A stretch of 64,000 nucleotides of DNA. Origin: JAQVEM01 sp964556165 (GTDB taxonomy: Bacteria; Actinomycetota; Humimicrobiia; Humimicrobiales; Humimicrobiaceae). The DNA lies in the NCBI GenBank assembly GCA_964556165.1, contig CAZKVH010000006.1, forward strand, positions 6,583 through 70,582, given 5' to 3'. Positions 24,761 through 31,894 of the stretch are shown in pieces. The notes beneath the pieces are model-generated. The model ran no database searches. It had not been told where the DNA came from and worked only from the letters and a program-made list of their open reading frames with translations. Positions within the stretch are counted from its first letter, which is position 1; each line of letters starts with the position of its first letter. Made by a program: the position numbers and the translations under genes.

Positions 24761-25945
24761 GTGAAAAAAGAAAAAACCACTGCGGTTATGGCCTGGCATA
24801 AAGAATACCCTGTTAAAATTGCTGTTATATTTCTTATAGCAAGCCTTATTTTTATGGTTACTTCCTGCGGCCAGGCTGCTGGCACCGCAGAAGCAGAATA
24901 TCCCCCGCCACAGAATCTAAATATTGAAGGATTTACGGGAAGCGGGGCCGACAGAACAGTTAACCTTGCCTGGGAAGCGCCTGATACCGAGCTTACAGTT
25001 ACCAATTATATAGTCTATAGAAACGGAGAGGAACTGAAAGATACTGCCGATACAGAATATCAGGATGTAATAGGAAATAGCGATTATGATTTTTATGTGA
25101 CAGCTATTTATGAGGGCGATATTGAGAGCGGCCCCACTAATACTGTAAATACAGGAGATATCGCAGATATGCCTCCCGTCGGTCCGGGAGATACTGAAAA
25201 AGACCGGGAAAGTGATGAAGAATCTGACCTTAATGGAGAAGATGATGGAAAAGATGCCGATTCGCAGGCTTTCAACTGGGATGAAGTGCTGAGCGGGCCG
25301 TGCAGCAATCCGTATTATCCGGTAATTATAGAAGCTTCGTATACATATGACAGCAGCCACACGGGAACGCATACCAGTACAATTACCTCTGTGCGCGATG
25401 ATGGCTTCACGGTAACACATACCATTGGCGGTTCTACCCAGACACACGAATGGGAATGCCTGCCGGAAGGTCTGGTAGACCTTAGTAGTTCAGTTGGTGA
25501 TGCCTTTGAGACTATGGTAGAAGGTGTAACTCTTACCGGCGATACAAGTGTTACCGGAGTAACCATACCGGCCTCTATATCAGTCGGGGATACCTGGTCA
25601 CAGACATACTCGGGAACTTTAACCGTTCAGGGGTTTGATACTGATTTAGATTTTTCTACAACTGTAAATTATACTGCTATTGCCAAAGAAACAGTAACCG
25701 TTGCTGCCGGTACATTCGAAGCAATAAGAGTGGATAGTTCGTTAAATTCAGATTTTATATTGAAAACACACGGGACTACAATGCCGCTTTATACCTATGA
25801 CAGCACGTCAAGTGCCTGGTTTGTTGAAAATATCGGGACAGTAAAATCAACTACTCAGGGCTTCATGAAGGGAGCAACAGAGCAAATACCGCTGTCACAG
25901 GAATTTTCAGATACATCAGTACTGGTTGAATACAGCCTGCCATAA
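24761..25945 (+). CDS. Lipoprotein with a fibronectin type III domain
   Basis: A 394-residue predicted lipoprotein: a basic N-terminal tail of about 18 residues, a hydrophobic signal and a lipobox ending MVTSC (about residue 36). Residues about 48-130 form an FN3 domain (PPPQNLNIEGF, VNLAWEAPD, VTNYIVYRNGE, YDFYVTAIYE). An acidic, Asp/Glu-rich linker (about 138-170) precedes a threonine-rich beta domain ending with AGTFEAIRVDSSLN and ENIGTVKS, like the outer-surface DUF3108/TapB-type fold. It starts with GTG 24761, with AAGGAG ten bases upstream. It is likely exposed on the cell surface. Ligand unknown. Confidence 0.75.
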   Translation: MKKEKTTAVMAWHKEYPVKIAVIFLIASLIFMVTSCGQAAGTAEAEYPPPQNLNIEGFTGSGADRTVNLAWEAPDTELTVTNYIVYRNGEELKDTADTEYQDVIGNSDYDFYVTAIYEGDIESGPTNTVNTGDIADMPPVGPGDTEKDRESDEESDLNGEDDGKDADSQAFNWDEVLSGPCSNPYYPVIIEASYTYDSSHTGTHTSTITSVRDDGFTVTHTIGGSTQTHEWECLPEGLVDLSSSVGDAFETMVEGVTLTGDTSVTGVTIPASISVGDTWSQTYSGTLTVQGFDTDLDFSTTVNYTAIAKETVTVAAGTFEAIRVDSSLNSDFILKTHGTTMPLYTYDSTSSAWFVENIGTVKSTTQGFMKGATEQIPLSQEFSDTSVLVEYSLP

Positions 25946-26057
25946 TGATTTTATGGGAGCTCAATAAGACACTGTGTATTGAAGTTAAATAATTATTATT
26001 TAAAATTTTGATGTCGAAAATGGTGAATTTGTTGAAAACACCATGAAATAACAAATA

Positions 26058-26091
26058 TTAAAAAGCTCCATTTTAAAGTGGAGCTTTTTAA
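26058..26091. terminator. Bidirectional hairpin terminator
   Basis: A perfect 13-bp inverted repeat, TTAAAAAGCTCCA (26058-26070) and TGGAGCTTTTTAA (26079-26091), with an 8-base loop and T runs on both strands. It lies between the convergent FN3 lipoprotein gene and the small membrane protein, and can serve both. Confidence 0.85.
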
Positions 26092-26113
26092 ATTTATTAT
26101 ACATGTATTAAAC

Positions 26114-26299
26114 TTACATCTTCTCGAGAAGCACTGCCAGTACCAGCAATATATAAGCTATTGCTAAAACTCCAAAAGCCACGATAACCAGTACATCCAG
26201 AACAAATCCTCCTACCAGAAACAATACTGCGGAAATTACCGCTAAAATTACAGTAACCCAGAACATTGTCTTTGTTGGTGCATTTAAATTTAGCTGCAT
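26114..26299 (-). CDS. Small two-helix membrane protein
   Basis: A 61-residue protein with a short polar N-terminus (MQLNLNAPTKT) and two hydrophobic helices (about 13-32 and 35-58) ending EKM. A strong ribosome site (AAAGGAG) eight bases before ATG 26299 and a terminator after the stop support a real gene despite its size. Small proteins of this form are common near envelope genes; function unknown. Confidence 0.72.
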   Translation of the reverse strand: MQLNLNAPTKTMFWVTVILAVISAVLFLVGGFVLDVLVIVAFGVLAIAYILLVLAVLLEKM

Positions 26300-26416
26300 T
26301 TCAAAGCTCCTTTCTTAAAGAAATATAATTTGTGTATTTGATTATAAGTAGTAAAATTTAATTATCTACTATTATAGAAGCATAATATACTTTGGACAAT
26401 AGCAAGGAGGTATAAA

Positions 26417-26632
26417 ATGGAAATTGCAAAGATAACAGAACTCAAAGCTTCTTCTCCAACAAGCTTTGAGGATGCAGTAAAAGTCGGAATCGCAAGAGCA
26501 AGCAAAACCCTGAGGAACGTCAGGTCTGCATGGGTAAAGGACTTTGAAGTCCTGGTTAACGATAATGGAGAGGTGTCTGAATTCAGAGTTTTGTTGAAAG
26601 TAACTTTTATTCTTGAAGACTTACCCTCTTAA
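26417..26632 (+). CDS. Dodecin family protein
   Basis: A 71-residue dodecin. The SPTSFEDAVKVGIARASKTLRNVRSAWVKDFEVLV pattern, with the conserved SxxSFEDA and ASKTLRNV segments, then EFRVLLKVTFILE, is diagnostic. Dodecins form hollow 12-mers in the cytoplasm that store flavin or CoA. The flavin-stacking tryptophan appears as the W in RSAWVKDF. A strong ribosome site (AAGGAGG) precedes the ATG. It is followed by the DUF937 and LysM genes on the same strand, so it may share their transcript. Confidence 0.93.
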   Translation: MEIAKITELKASSPTSFEDAVKVGIARASKTLRNVRSAWVKDFEVLVNDNGEVSEFRVLLKVTFILEDLPS

Positions 26633-26706
26633 TTATCAGTCAGTGTAAGTTTCGCAGTACAGATATTTTAAGACACAAATTATATAAATATAAAAGGGGG
26701 TTTAAA

Positions 26707-27369
26707 ATGAGTTCCATGATTGAATCAATTATGGGTATGCTCTCAGGAGATGCATTGAGTAAAGTAAGCCAGCAGGTAGGGGTACCAGAGTCAAAGGCAA
26801 AAGAGGCTTTACCCGATGTTCTGGCTGTCCTTACAGGGGCGCTTGCCAAAAACTCTTCGCAGGAACAGGGTGCACGGGAATTATCCAACGCTCTTGCAAA
26901 AGACCATGATGGCAGCCTGCTAAATAATCTTTCTGATTACATATCAAATTACAAGCAGAGCTCGGGCGATGGTATCCTCGGGCATGTGCTTGGGAATAAC
27001 AGAACTACTGTAGAGAAGAGCTTAAGTCAGAAAACCGGATTGGATGCTGGTTCGGTTGGGAATCTCCTGACAATGGCTGCACCACTTTTAATGGGAATGC
27101 TGGGCAAGACACAGAGGACCCAGGGGCTGGACATAGGCGGTCTGACGAATCTCTTGGGCCAGGAAAGCAACCAGGCACAGAGTCTGGCACCCGGTGCAAT
27201 AAATATACTAAGCCAGATACTTGGTGGCGGAGGGACTCAGACAACTCCTCAGACTACTCCTCAGACAAGCTCAACAACCAAGAAAAGATCCGGGTGTGCA
27301 AGTGTACTTATAGTTCTGGTTATAGCTGTTGTTGTTTATTTCTTATTAAGAGCATGTGGCATACTATAA
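26707..27369 (+). CDS. DUF937 family protein with a C-terminal membrane anchor
   Basis: A 220-residue protein. Residues about 1-165 match DUF937: EALPDVLAVLTGALAKNSSQEQGARELSNALAKDHDGSLLNNL, DGILGHVLGNNRTTVEKSLSQKTGLDAGSVGNLLTMAAPLLMGMLGK. A Gln/Thr-rich linker with a repeated TPQTTPQT pattern (about 177-190) leads to one TM helix (about 198-216). It would be a tail-anchored cytoplasmic protein. The family (including YidB-like members) is uncharacterised. It has a GGGGG ribosome site. The LysM gene follows 63 bases after its stop codon. Confidence 0.85.
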   Translation: MSSMIESIMGMLSGDALSKVSQQVGVPESKAKEALPDVLAVLTGALAKNSSQEQGARELSNALAKDHDGSLLNNLSDYISNYKQSSGDGILGHVLGNNRTTVEKSLSQKTGLDAGSVGNLLTMAAPLLMGMLGKTQRTQGLDIGGLTNLLGQESNQAQSLAPGAINILSQILGGGGTQTTPQTTPQTSSTTKKRSGCASVLIVLVIAVVVYFLLRACGIL

Positions 27370-27432
27370 GAAGTCCTAAAAAGAATTTATTACAATATAG
27401 TTGCTATTAATAAATAAATGAAAGGAGAAAAA

Positions 27433-27885
27433 ATGCAAATTGAAGAAGACAAGAACAAGGGTTTCTTCTCAAGACTCGGTAAAAAAGCAACCAAAAAAAC
27501 AGCCGCTAAAGCAACAAGTAAAGTAAAAAAGGTAGAAACAGAAGCGGCTAAAAAATTACGTACGGCCGAATTAAAGAAAAAATTAGCCGAAAGTAAGGCA
27601 AAAGCTGCAAAAGCCCGTATCCAGAAAGCATACAAACCTACAGGTTCAGCAGGACTAAAGCCTGCCGCTAAGGCTAAGGCAGCAGGAGCTAAAATCATTG
27701 CAACTCACAGGGTACAGAAGGGTGATACTCTAAGCCAGATTGCAAAGAAGTATTATGGCTCAGGAGCTGCATCTTACTACAAACTGATACAGAGCGCTAA
27801 CCCGGACCTGATAAAAGATGTAAACCTTATTTACCCCGGACAGGTTTTCAAAATCCCAGAATTACCGGATGAGCTTAAGAAATAG
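27433..27885 (+). CDS. Cytoplasmic LysM protein with a histone-H1-like basic region
   Basis: A 150-residue protein without a signal peptide. Residues about 10-95 are very rich in Lys and Ala (KKATKKTAAKATSKVKK-type), like H1-type nucleoid proteins. Residues about 97-148 are a canonical LysM domain: HRVQKGDTLSQIAKKYYGSG...NPDLI...LIYPGQVFKIP. The form resembles cytoplasmic LysM proteins such as Kbp/YgaU, with a basic tail instead of a BON domain. It might bind nucleic acid or potassium; both are inference. ATG 27433 has AAAGGAG six bases upstream; the frame's earlier ATG at 27418 is part of that ribosome site region. Confidence 0.8.
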   Translation: MQIEEDKNKGFFSRLGKKATKKTAAKATSKVKKVETEAAKKLRTAELKKKLAESKAKAAKARIQKAYKPTGSAGLKPAAKAKAAGAKIIATHRVQKGDTLSQIAKKYYGSGAASYYKLIQSANPDLIKDVNLIYPGQVFKIPELPDELKK

Positions 27886-28024
27886 GTAGGTAAGTAAGTA
27901 AATAATAAATACAGTTTGTATTTTTTTAGATAGTACGTAACTTTAGATTACAACTTTCTGGAAAACATACATGATGATATGCTGAGAATTTTCCAAAACG
28001 CTACTTTATAGAAGTCAAAGCAGA

Positions 28025-28465
28025 TCAATCATGATATTTTAAGTGGTAGTACCAGGTAGTCTTCTGGTACTTTTTGTTTTCCACATCCACAAGCCATATT
28101 TCAAGCTCCGGGAAAACCTTTGCAATTCTTTCCCACGCTTTTTCATATACTTTTGCTCTTATGTGCATAATCTTCCTCGAACTCTCCGGCATAGCTATAG
28201 CGATATGCTTGCAATCTTCATTATTAAGTCTTGATATCGACTGAAAAAATGCCCGGTAGAAATCCCCTACTCTCTCTCGGCCCGATGTCCCATAACCCAG
28301 TACTTCGATATACCAGGACTCATTGTCCTTTGTGGCTTTGATGTCAGAACTGAGTTTTGCAAGAAAACCCCTATCATGAAGCTCATAGCCTTCTTTCGCA
28401 AGAAGTTCTTTCAGGCAGTTCTCGACTTCTGTTTTTGTTACTATCGTACCCTTAATATCCTGCAT
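28025..28465 (-). CDS. Hypothetical protein, possible PD-(D/E)XK-like fold
   Basis: A 146-residue soluble protein I do not recognise. It has a helix, then LSSDIKATKDNESWYIEVLGYGTS, an alpha helix with RERVGDFYRAFFQSISRL, a strand HIAIAMP, a helix, and a strand LEIWLVDVENKKY. This strand-strand-helix-strand order, with D and E-V-x-G positions, resembles restriction-like folds, but the active-site lysine is missing. Calling it a nuclease would be speculative. No operon partner; intergenic DNA lies on both sides. Confidence 0.55.
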   Translation of the reverse strand: MQDIKGTIVTKTEVENCLKELLAKEGYELHDRGFLAKLSSDIKATKDNESWYIEVLGYGTSGRERVGDFYRAFFQSISRLNNEDCKHIAIAMPESSRKIMHIRAKVYEKAWERIAKVFPELEIWLVDVENKKYQKTTWYYHLKYHD

Positions 28466-28647
28466 ATTGTATTTACTATATAATTAAAAACTTTAAAACT
28501 ATTAATATAAAATTATACGTTACTCTGAAGTAAAATAAAATCGCGTTTATATAATAAAATATTTTATCATAACTTTCTGATATAATATTACTGTATAATT
28601 ATTCATATTTTTCTACTGATGGATTATGTACCCGGAGGAGAAATAAC

Positions 28648-29338
28648 ATGAAATGGCAGGGACGAAGACAGAGCACAAATGTTGATGACAGAAGAGGTAC
28701 ATCGGCAAAAGGAGTAGCAATTGGCAGTGGCGTAAGCGGAGGAATCCTTATTATAATAATTGTTATTNNNNNNNNNNNNNNNNNNNNNNNNNNNNNNNNN
28801 NNNNNNNNNNNNNNNNNNNNNNNNNNNNNNNNNNNNNNNNNNNNNNNNNNNNNNNNNNNNNNNNNNNTGCCCCGCAGACCAGAAAGTATATATAGACTTG
28901 AGTTTCTTTGAAGAACTTCAGCAGGATTATGGTGCACCCGGCGATTTCGCAATAGCATATGTGGTTTCACATGAGGTAGGACATCACATCCAGACCCTTT
29001 TAGGGATAATGGAAGATGTACAGAACTTACAATCTCAGGTAAGCGAGGTTCAGGCAAATGAGATTAACGTACGTCTCGAGCTTCAGGCAGATTATTTTGC
29101 CGGGGTGGTAGCCCACTATATAGACAGGGCTAGCCTGCTTGAAGAGGGAGATATAGAAGAAGCTCTAAATGCAGCCAGCGCCGTTGGGGACGATAGACTT
29201 CAGAAACAATACCAGGGCTATGTTGTTCCTGATAGCTTCACACACGGGACTTCCGAGCAGAGGCAGAAGTGGTACTTTAAAGGGTTTAAATCAGGAACTA
29301 TCGAAGATGGCGATACCTTCAATACTGATGACCTGTAA
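28648..29338 (+). CDS. Neutral zinc metallopeptidase (YpfJ/KPN_02809 type), interrupted by an assembly gap
   Basis: The N-terminal MKWQGRRQSTNVDDRRG and one TM helix (about 30-45) are before the gap. After the gap come CPADQKVYIDLSFFEEL, the zinc motif HEVGHHIQ, RLELQADYFAGV (third ligand and Asp), and GTSEQRQKWYFKGF. These are the signature segments of the YpfJ family of membrane-anchored zinc peptidases. The two parts are in different frames across 100 N, which means the placeholder is not the true length. Family members are about 290 residues, so roughly 90 residues are missing. The gene is probably intact in the organism. ATG 28648 has GGAGGAG upstream. Confidence 0.85.
28768..28867. other. 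Assembly gap (100 N) inside the metallopeptidase gene
   Basis: Exactly 100 N at a scaffold join. Family length implies that the true missing DNA is nearer 280 bases. Confidence 0.99.
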
Positions 29339-29440
29339 AACTAATAAATAAAAGAATAGCGGGTAAACTCCACATCTCATGATTTTATTCTTTACGTGGA
29401 AAATGATTCACCGGTTTCATTACCTGAAACCGCCGGACTT

Positions 29441-30235
29441 TTAAAGCTCCTCCCTGATAATAGAATAAAATTTTTTTCTTGCTTCTTTTTCTATCCAGGG
29501 TTTATGCCCGCATTTCTCAAGCAGGATAAACTTAAAATCCCTTAAAACTCGAGAAAGAGGTTTCTGTACGCCCTGATAGGGGTGAGGGTCATAATCTCCA
29601 TGTATTGCCACTACGGGGCAGCTAATGCTTTTGCCCATCTTTAACAGCTCTTTGCTTGCCCTTAACCGTTCAGCATCATTCCATACGTCCCTGAAAATAT
29701 TGTACTGATACTCAATCACATCACTCTTAAAAGGCAGGGGTTTATATGTGTCAGTTTTATACAACAATGTTTCGAGATTCAGCATGAGCATATCTTTATT
29801 TGCAAAAAAAGGGTCTTGCAGCGCTTTCATAACAGACTTAAACTTTCCTTTGTCTTCCCTGCTGAGGCGGCTAAGCCTGATTTTATTTATTTTTCCGGCA
29901 TAACTTTTTAAAAAAACGTCACCTGACACAAGTATCAGCTTCTTTACATTTGAAGGATATTTTGCAGCAAGAATAAAACTGAGAATTGCTCCCCATGACC
30001 ACCCGATAACTGTAACAGGCTGATTTATATTATCTTCCAGCACATCATACAATTCCCGGACCTGGCCATCAAGGGATACTGCAGTCTGGAGCGGTTCCAG
30101 TACACCATACTGCGATGATAGTTCTGTTGCCACGGGCTCCATTTCTCCGGGCATTCCCGGACCGCCGTGAACAACTGCTACACTGAACGGGGGCTTACCA
30201 TATTTTCTTAAATTCTCCATAATATTTTTAGTCAA
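29441..30235 (-). CDS. Alpha/beta hydrolase
   Basis: A 264-residue alpha/beta hydrolase. An HGGPGMPGE oxyanion region is near the N-terminus, the nucleophile elbow is GWSWGA (Ser about 99), the acid is in AIHGDYDPHP, and His is in EKCGHKPWIE. The HGGPG start recalls prolyl iminopeptidase-type and acyl hydrolases. The substrate is unknown. Its TTG start (30235) overlaps the stop codon of the MazF-like toxin as TTGA, so translation is coupled to the toxin gene. That is an unusual partner for a toxin-antitoxin module. Confidence 0.85.
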   Translation of the reverse strand: MTKNIMENLRKYGKPPFSVAVVHGGPGMPGEMEPVATELSSQYGVLEPLQTAVSLDGQVRELYDVLEDNINQPVTVIGWSWGAILSFILAAKYPSNVKKLILVSGDVFLKSYAGKINKIRLSRLSREDKGKFKSVMKALQDPFFANKDMLMLNLETLLYKTDTYKPLPFKSDVIEYQYNIFRDVWNDAERLRASKELLKMGKSISCPVVAIHGDYDPHPYQGVQKPLSRVLRDFKFILLEKCGHKPWIEKEARKKFYSIIREEL

Positions 30236-30591
30236 AGTGGGTTTTCTGGAATATCAAGGTGTATTAGAAGTGCATTTTTAACTTCCTTCATTTTATCCGG
30301 TGACAGGTTCCCCACAGCTTTTAACAATCTTGATCTATCCACTGTTCTTATCTGGTTGCATTTTATTTTAGAATCAGATTTTAGCCCGGACTCATCCTTT
30401 AAAATCAAAACCTCAAATGGATATACCCTTTCCATAGAAGATGTTACAGGTATTACTGTTACAGTTGAAGAAAATTCATTGTTCCTGTCGTTGGATATAA
30501 CCAGCGCAGGTCTTGTTTTCCCGATCTCATGTCCTGCTACAGGTTCCAGGGAAACGAGCCATATCTCACCCCTTTTTGGAAAGTCATTCAA
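30232..30591 (-). CDS. mazF: MazF/PemK-family toxin (module 2)
   Basis: A 119-residue MazF/PemK toxin with KRGEIWLVSLEPVAGHEIGKTRPALVIS, the VTVIPVTS strand, the YPFEVLIL strand, IKCNQIRTVDRSRL, and a C-terminal helix. The RPALVIS arginine and the VPxTS threonine are conserved, so the nuclease should be active. The TTG at 30591 is preferred. It overlaps the antitoxin stop codon as TTGA and has AGGTGG five bases upstream. An in-frame GTG at 30600 and a longer frame to 30624 are less likely. It is distinct in sequence from module 1. Confidence 0.88.
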   Translation of the reverse strand: MNDFPKRGEIWLVSLEPVAGHEIGKTRPALVISNDRNNEFSSTVTVIPVTSSMERVYPFEVLILKDESGLKSDSKIKCNQIRTVDRSRLLKAVGNLSPDKMKEVKNALLIHLDIPENPL

Positions 30592-30812
30592 TCGGGCCAC
30601 CTTTCCATGGTGGCAGTTTCCCACCTTTTATTTACTTCTTTATCTGAACCGTACTCATTTTTATAACCCTCAACCAGAAGATTATCCAGCTTTTCTTTTT
30701 TGTCCCTGTTTATTTTTTCAACTATTGCCTCGACAATAAACCTGCTTTTATTCCCATAAGCTTCTATCGCCTCGGCCACTCTTTCGGGTACAGTAATATT
30801 TAATCTTTTCAT
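30588..30812 (-). CDS. mazE: MazE-type ribbon-helix-helix antitoxin (module 2)
   Basis: A 74-residue antitoxin. The N-terminal strand-helix-helix KRLNITVPERVAEAIEAYGNKSRFIVEAIVEKI is a ribbon-helix-helix of the MazE9/CopG type. The C-terminal KRWETATMERWPD segment is the toxin-neutralising tail seen in this group. The gene precedes the toxin with a 4-base overlap, as usual for MazEF. It probably autoregulates. No ribosome site is visible before ATG 30812. Confidence 0.85.
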   Translation of the reverse strand: MKRLNITVPERVAEAIEAYGNKSRFIVEAIVEKINRDKKEKLDNLLVEGYKNEYGSDKEVNKRWETATMERWPD

Positions 30813-31139
30813 TTTATTATTTTTTATGCCAATCTATTGTTATTCTATCACATTGTTGATACTTATTATTAACACACCATATTATACATATATATTTTTG
30901 CATAATCAATACAGAATTTTTCATAAGATATTTACCTCTCAAAATTATATAATCTTTAGAATATCAAAATATTTAAGATGTAGTCCAGTATATCGTTTGA
31001 CATGGGTATCTTTTATGCTATTATCTAAACAATTGTATTAAACACACGTATAATCGTAAATTTATTTTATTTATTTTTTGTAAAAAAATTACTTTAAATT
31101 ATATAGCTTTTCAACCCGATACAGGAAGCGAATTAATAA
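30813..31139. other. Divergent intergenic region between antitoxin and TetR genes
   Basis: A 327-base AT-rich region. A strong promoter for the plus strand lies at 30997-31024. The left part must carry the promoter of the MazEF module, but no clear operator palindrome is seen. No gene is supported. Confidence 0.5.
30997..31024 (+). promoter_or_regulatory. Sigma-70-type promoter upstream of the TetR gene
   Basis: A perfect TTGACA (30997-31002), 16-base spacer and TATTAT (31019-31024). The transcript would begin near 31031, leaving a leader of about 110 bases before the TetR ATG. Confidence 0.55.
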
Positions 31140-31736
31140 ATGAATTCCGATATAACTGAAAAAAACGATGCCAGGGAAAGAATAATAAAAGCTGTTCTCG
31201 AAATTATAGGCAAAAAAGGCGATGTGAGAGTAACAGTAAGAGAAATATCAAATAAAGCCCGGGTAAATCTTGCAGCGGTAAATTACTACTTCAGAACAAA
31301 ACAAAAGCTGCTTGACGAAATTGAAGAATATTTTTTCAGCAAAGTCTCTGAAGTTAACAAAATACTTGACGATAAATCCGAGTCACCATATGAAAAGATA
31401 ATAAAATGGGCAAAGGGGATAACGGGGCTGATAAATGAAAATCCAGGAATAATATGGATAATCTCAAACAAGGTTATTAAGAAAGAAGGCAGCGGATTGT
31501 TCCTGAATGAATTCATATACAAAAAAGACCGGAGAATAATCAATTTAATAAGTGAAATTACTGGTATAAAAGATAGTGAAACTTTATCAATTAAATTTTT
31601 ACAGATTGTAACAGGAATAATCAATCCCCTTATATTTTTCTATGGCCTTAAAAGTGATTTTGGACTTAAACTTAACAGGACTGATACTATGAATACTTAT
31701 GTAGAAAAGTTAATATACAGCATACTCAAAGCCTAG
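31140..31736 (+). CDS. TetR/AcrR family transcriptional regulator
   Basis: A 198-residue TetR-family repressor. The N-terminal DNA-binding domain has RERIIKAVLEIIGKKG and the helix-turn-helix VTVREISNKARVNLAAVNYYFRTKQKLLDEI, a good family match. The C-terminal ligand domain is variable. It probably represses the MMPL exporter operon 158 bases downstream, where an 18-bp palindrome overlies the promoter start point, and binding of an exported amphiphile would relieve repression. AGGAAG lies about 11 bases before the ATG. Confidence 0.88.
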   Translation: MNSDITEKNDARERIIKAVLEIIGKKGDVRVTVREISNKARVNLAAVNYYFRTKQKLLDEIEEYFFSKVSEVNKILDDKSESPYEKIIKWAKGITGLINENPGIIWIISNKVIKKEGSGLFLNEFIYKKDRRIINLISEITGIKDSETLSIKFLQIVTGIINPLIFFYGLKSDFGLKLNRTDTMNTYVEKLIYSILKA

Positions 31737-31772
31737 ATATAGCTGCGCTGCTTACATAATTTCATAATTAAT

Positions 31773-31801
31773 TTGACAAACCTTAGCTGTTTTGTTATTT
31801 T
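31773..31801 (+). promoter_or_regulatory. Promoter of the MMPL operon
   Basis: A perfect TTGACA (31773-31778), a 17-base spacer and TATTTT (31796-31801). The predicted start point is near 31808, inside the palindrome at 31807-31824. Confidence 0.55.
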
Positions 31802-31806
31802 ATCAT

Positions 31807-31824
31807 TTAAAACATATGTTTTAA
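31807..31824. promoter_or_regulatory. Candidate TetR operator (18-bp palindrome)
   Basis: TTAAAACATATGTTTTAA is a perfect 18-bp palindrome directly over the predicted start of the MMPL transcript, as expected for a TetR-type repressor site. A second imperfect arm pair (AATTGA / TCAATT) follows at about 31823-31839. Confidence 0.6.
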
Positions 31825-31894
31825 TTGATAGTTTCAATTATTAGTTTAATACAAGTGTTTTTTAGGTGCTAACAATGCCTGAAAAAGGATACAT

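Noticed and set aside
28648..29338. Metallopeptidase pseudogene by frameshift
   Set aside because: The frame change falls across a 100-N placeholder of unknown true length, so it is an assembly effect.
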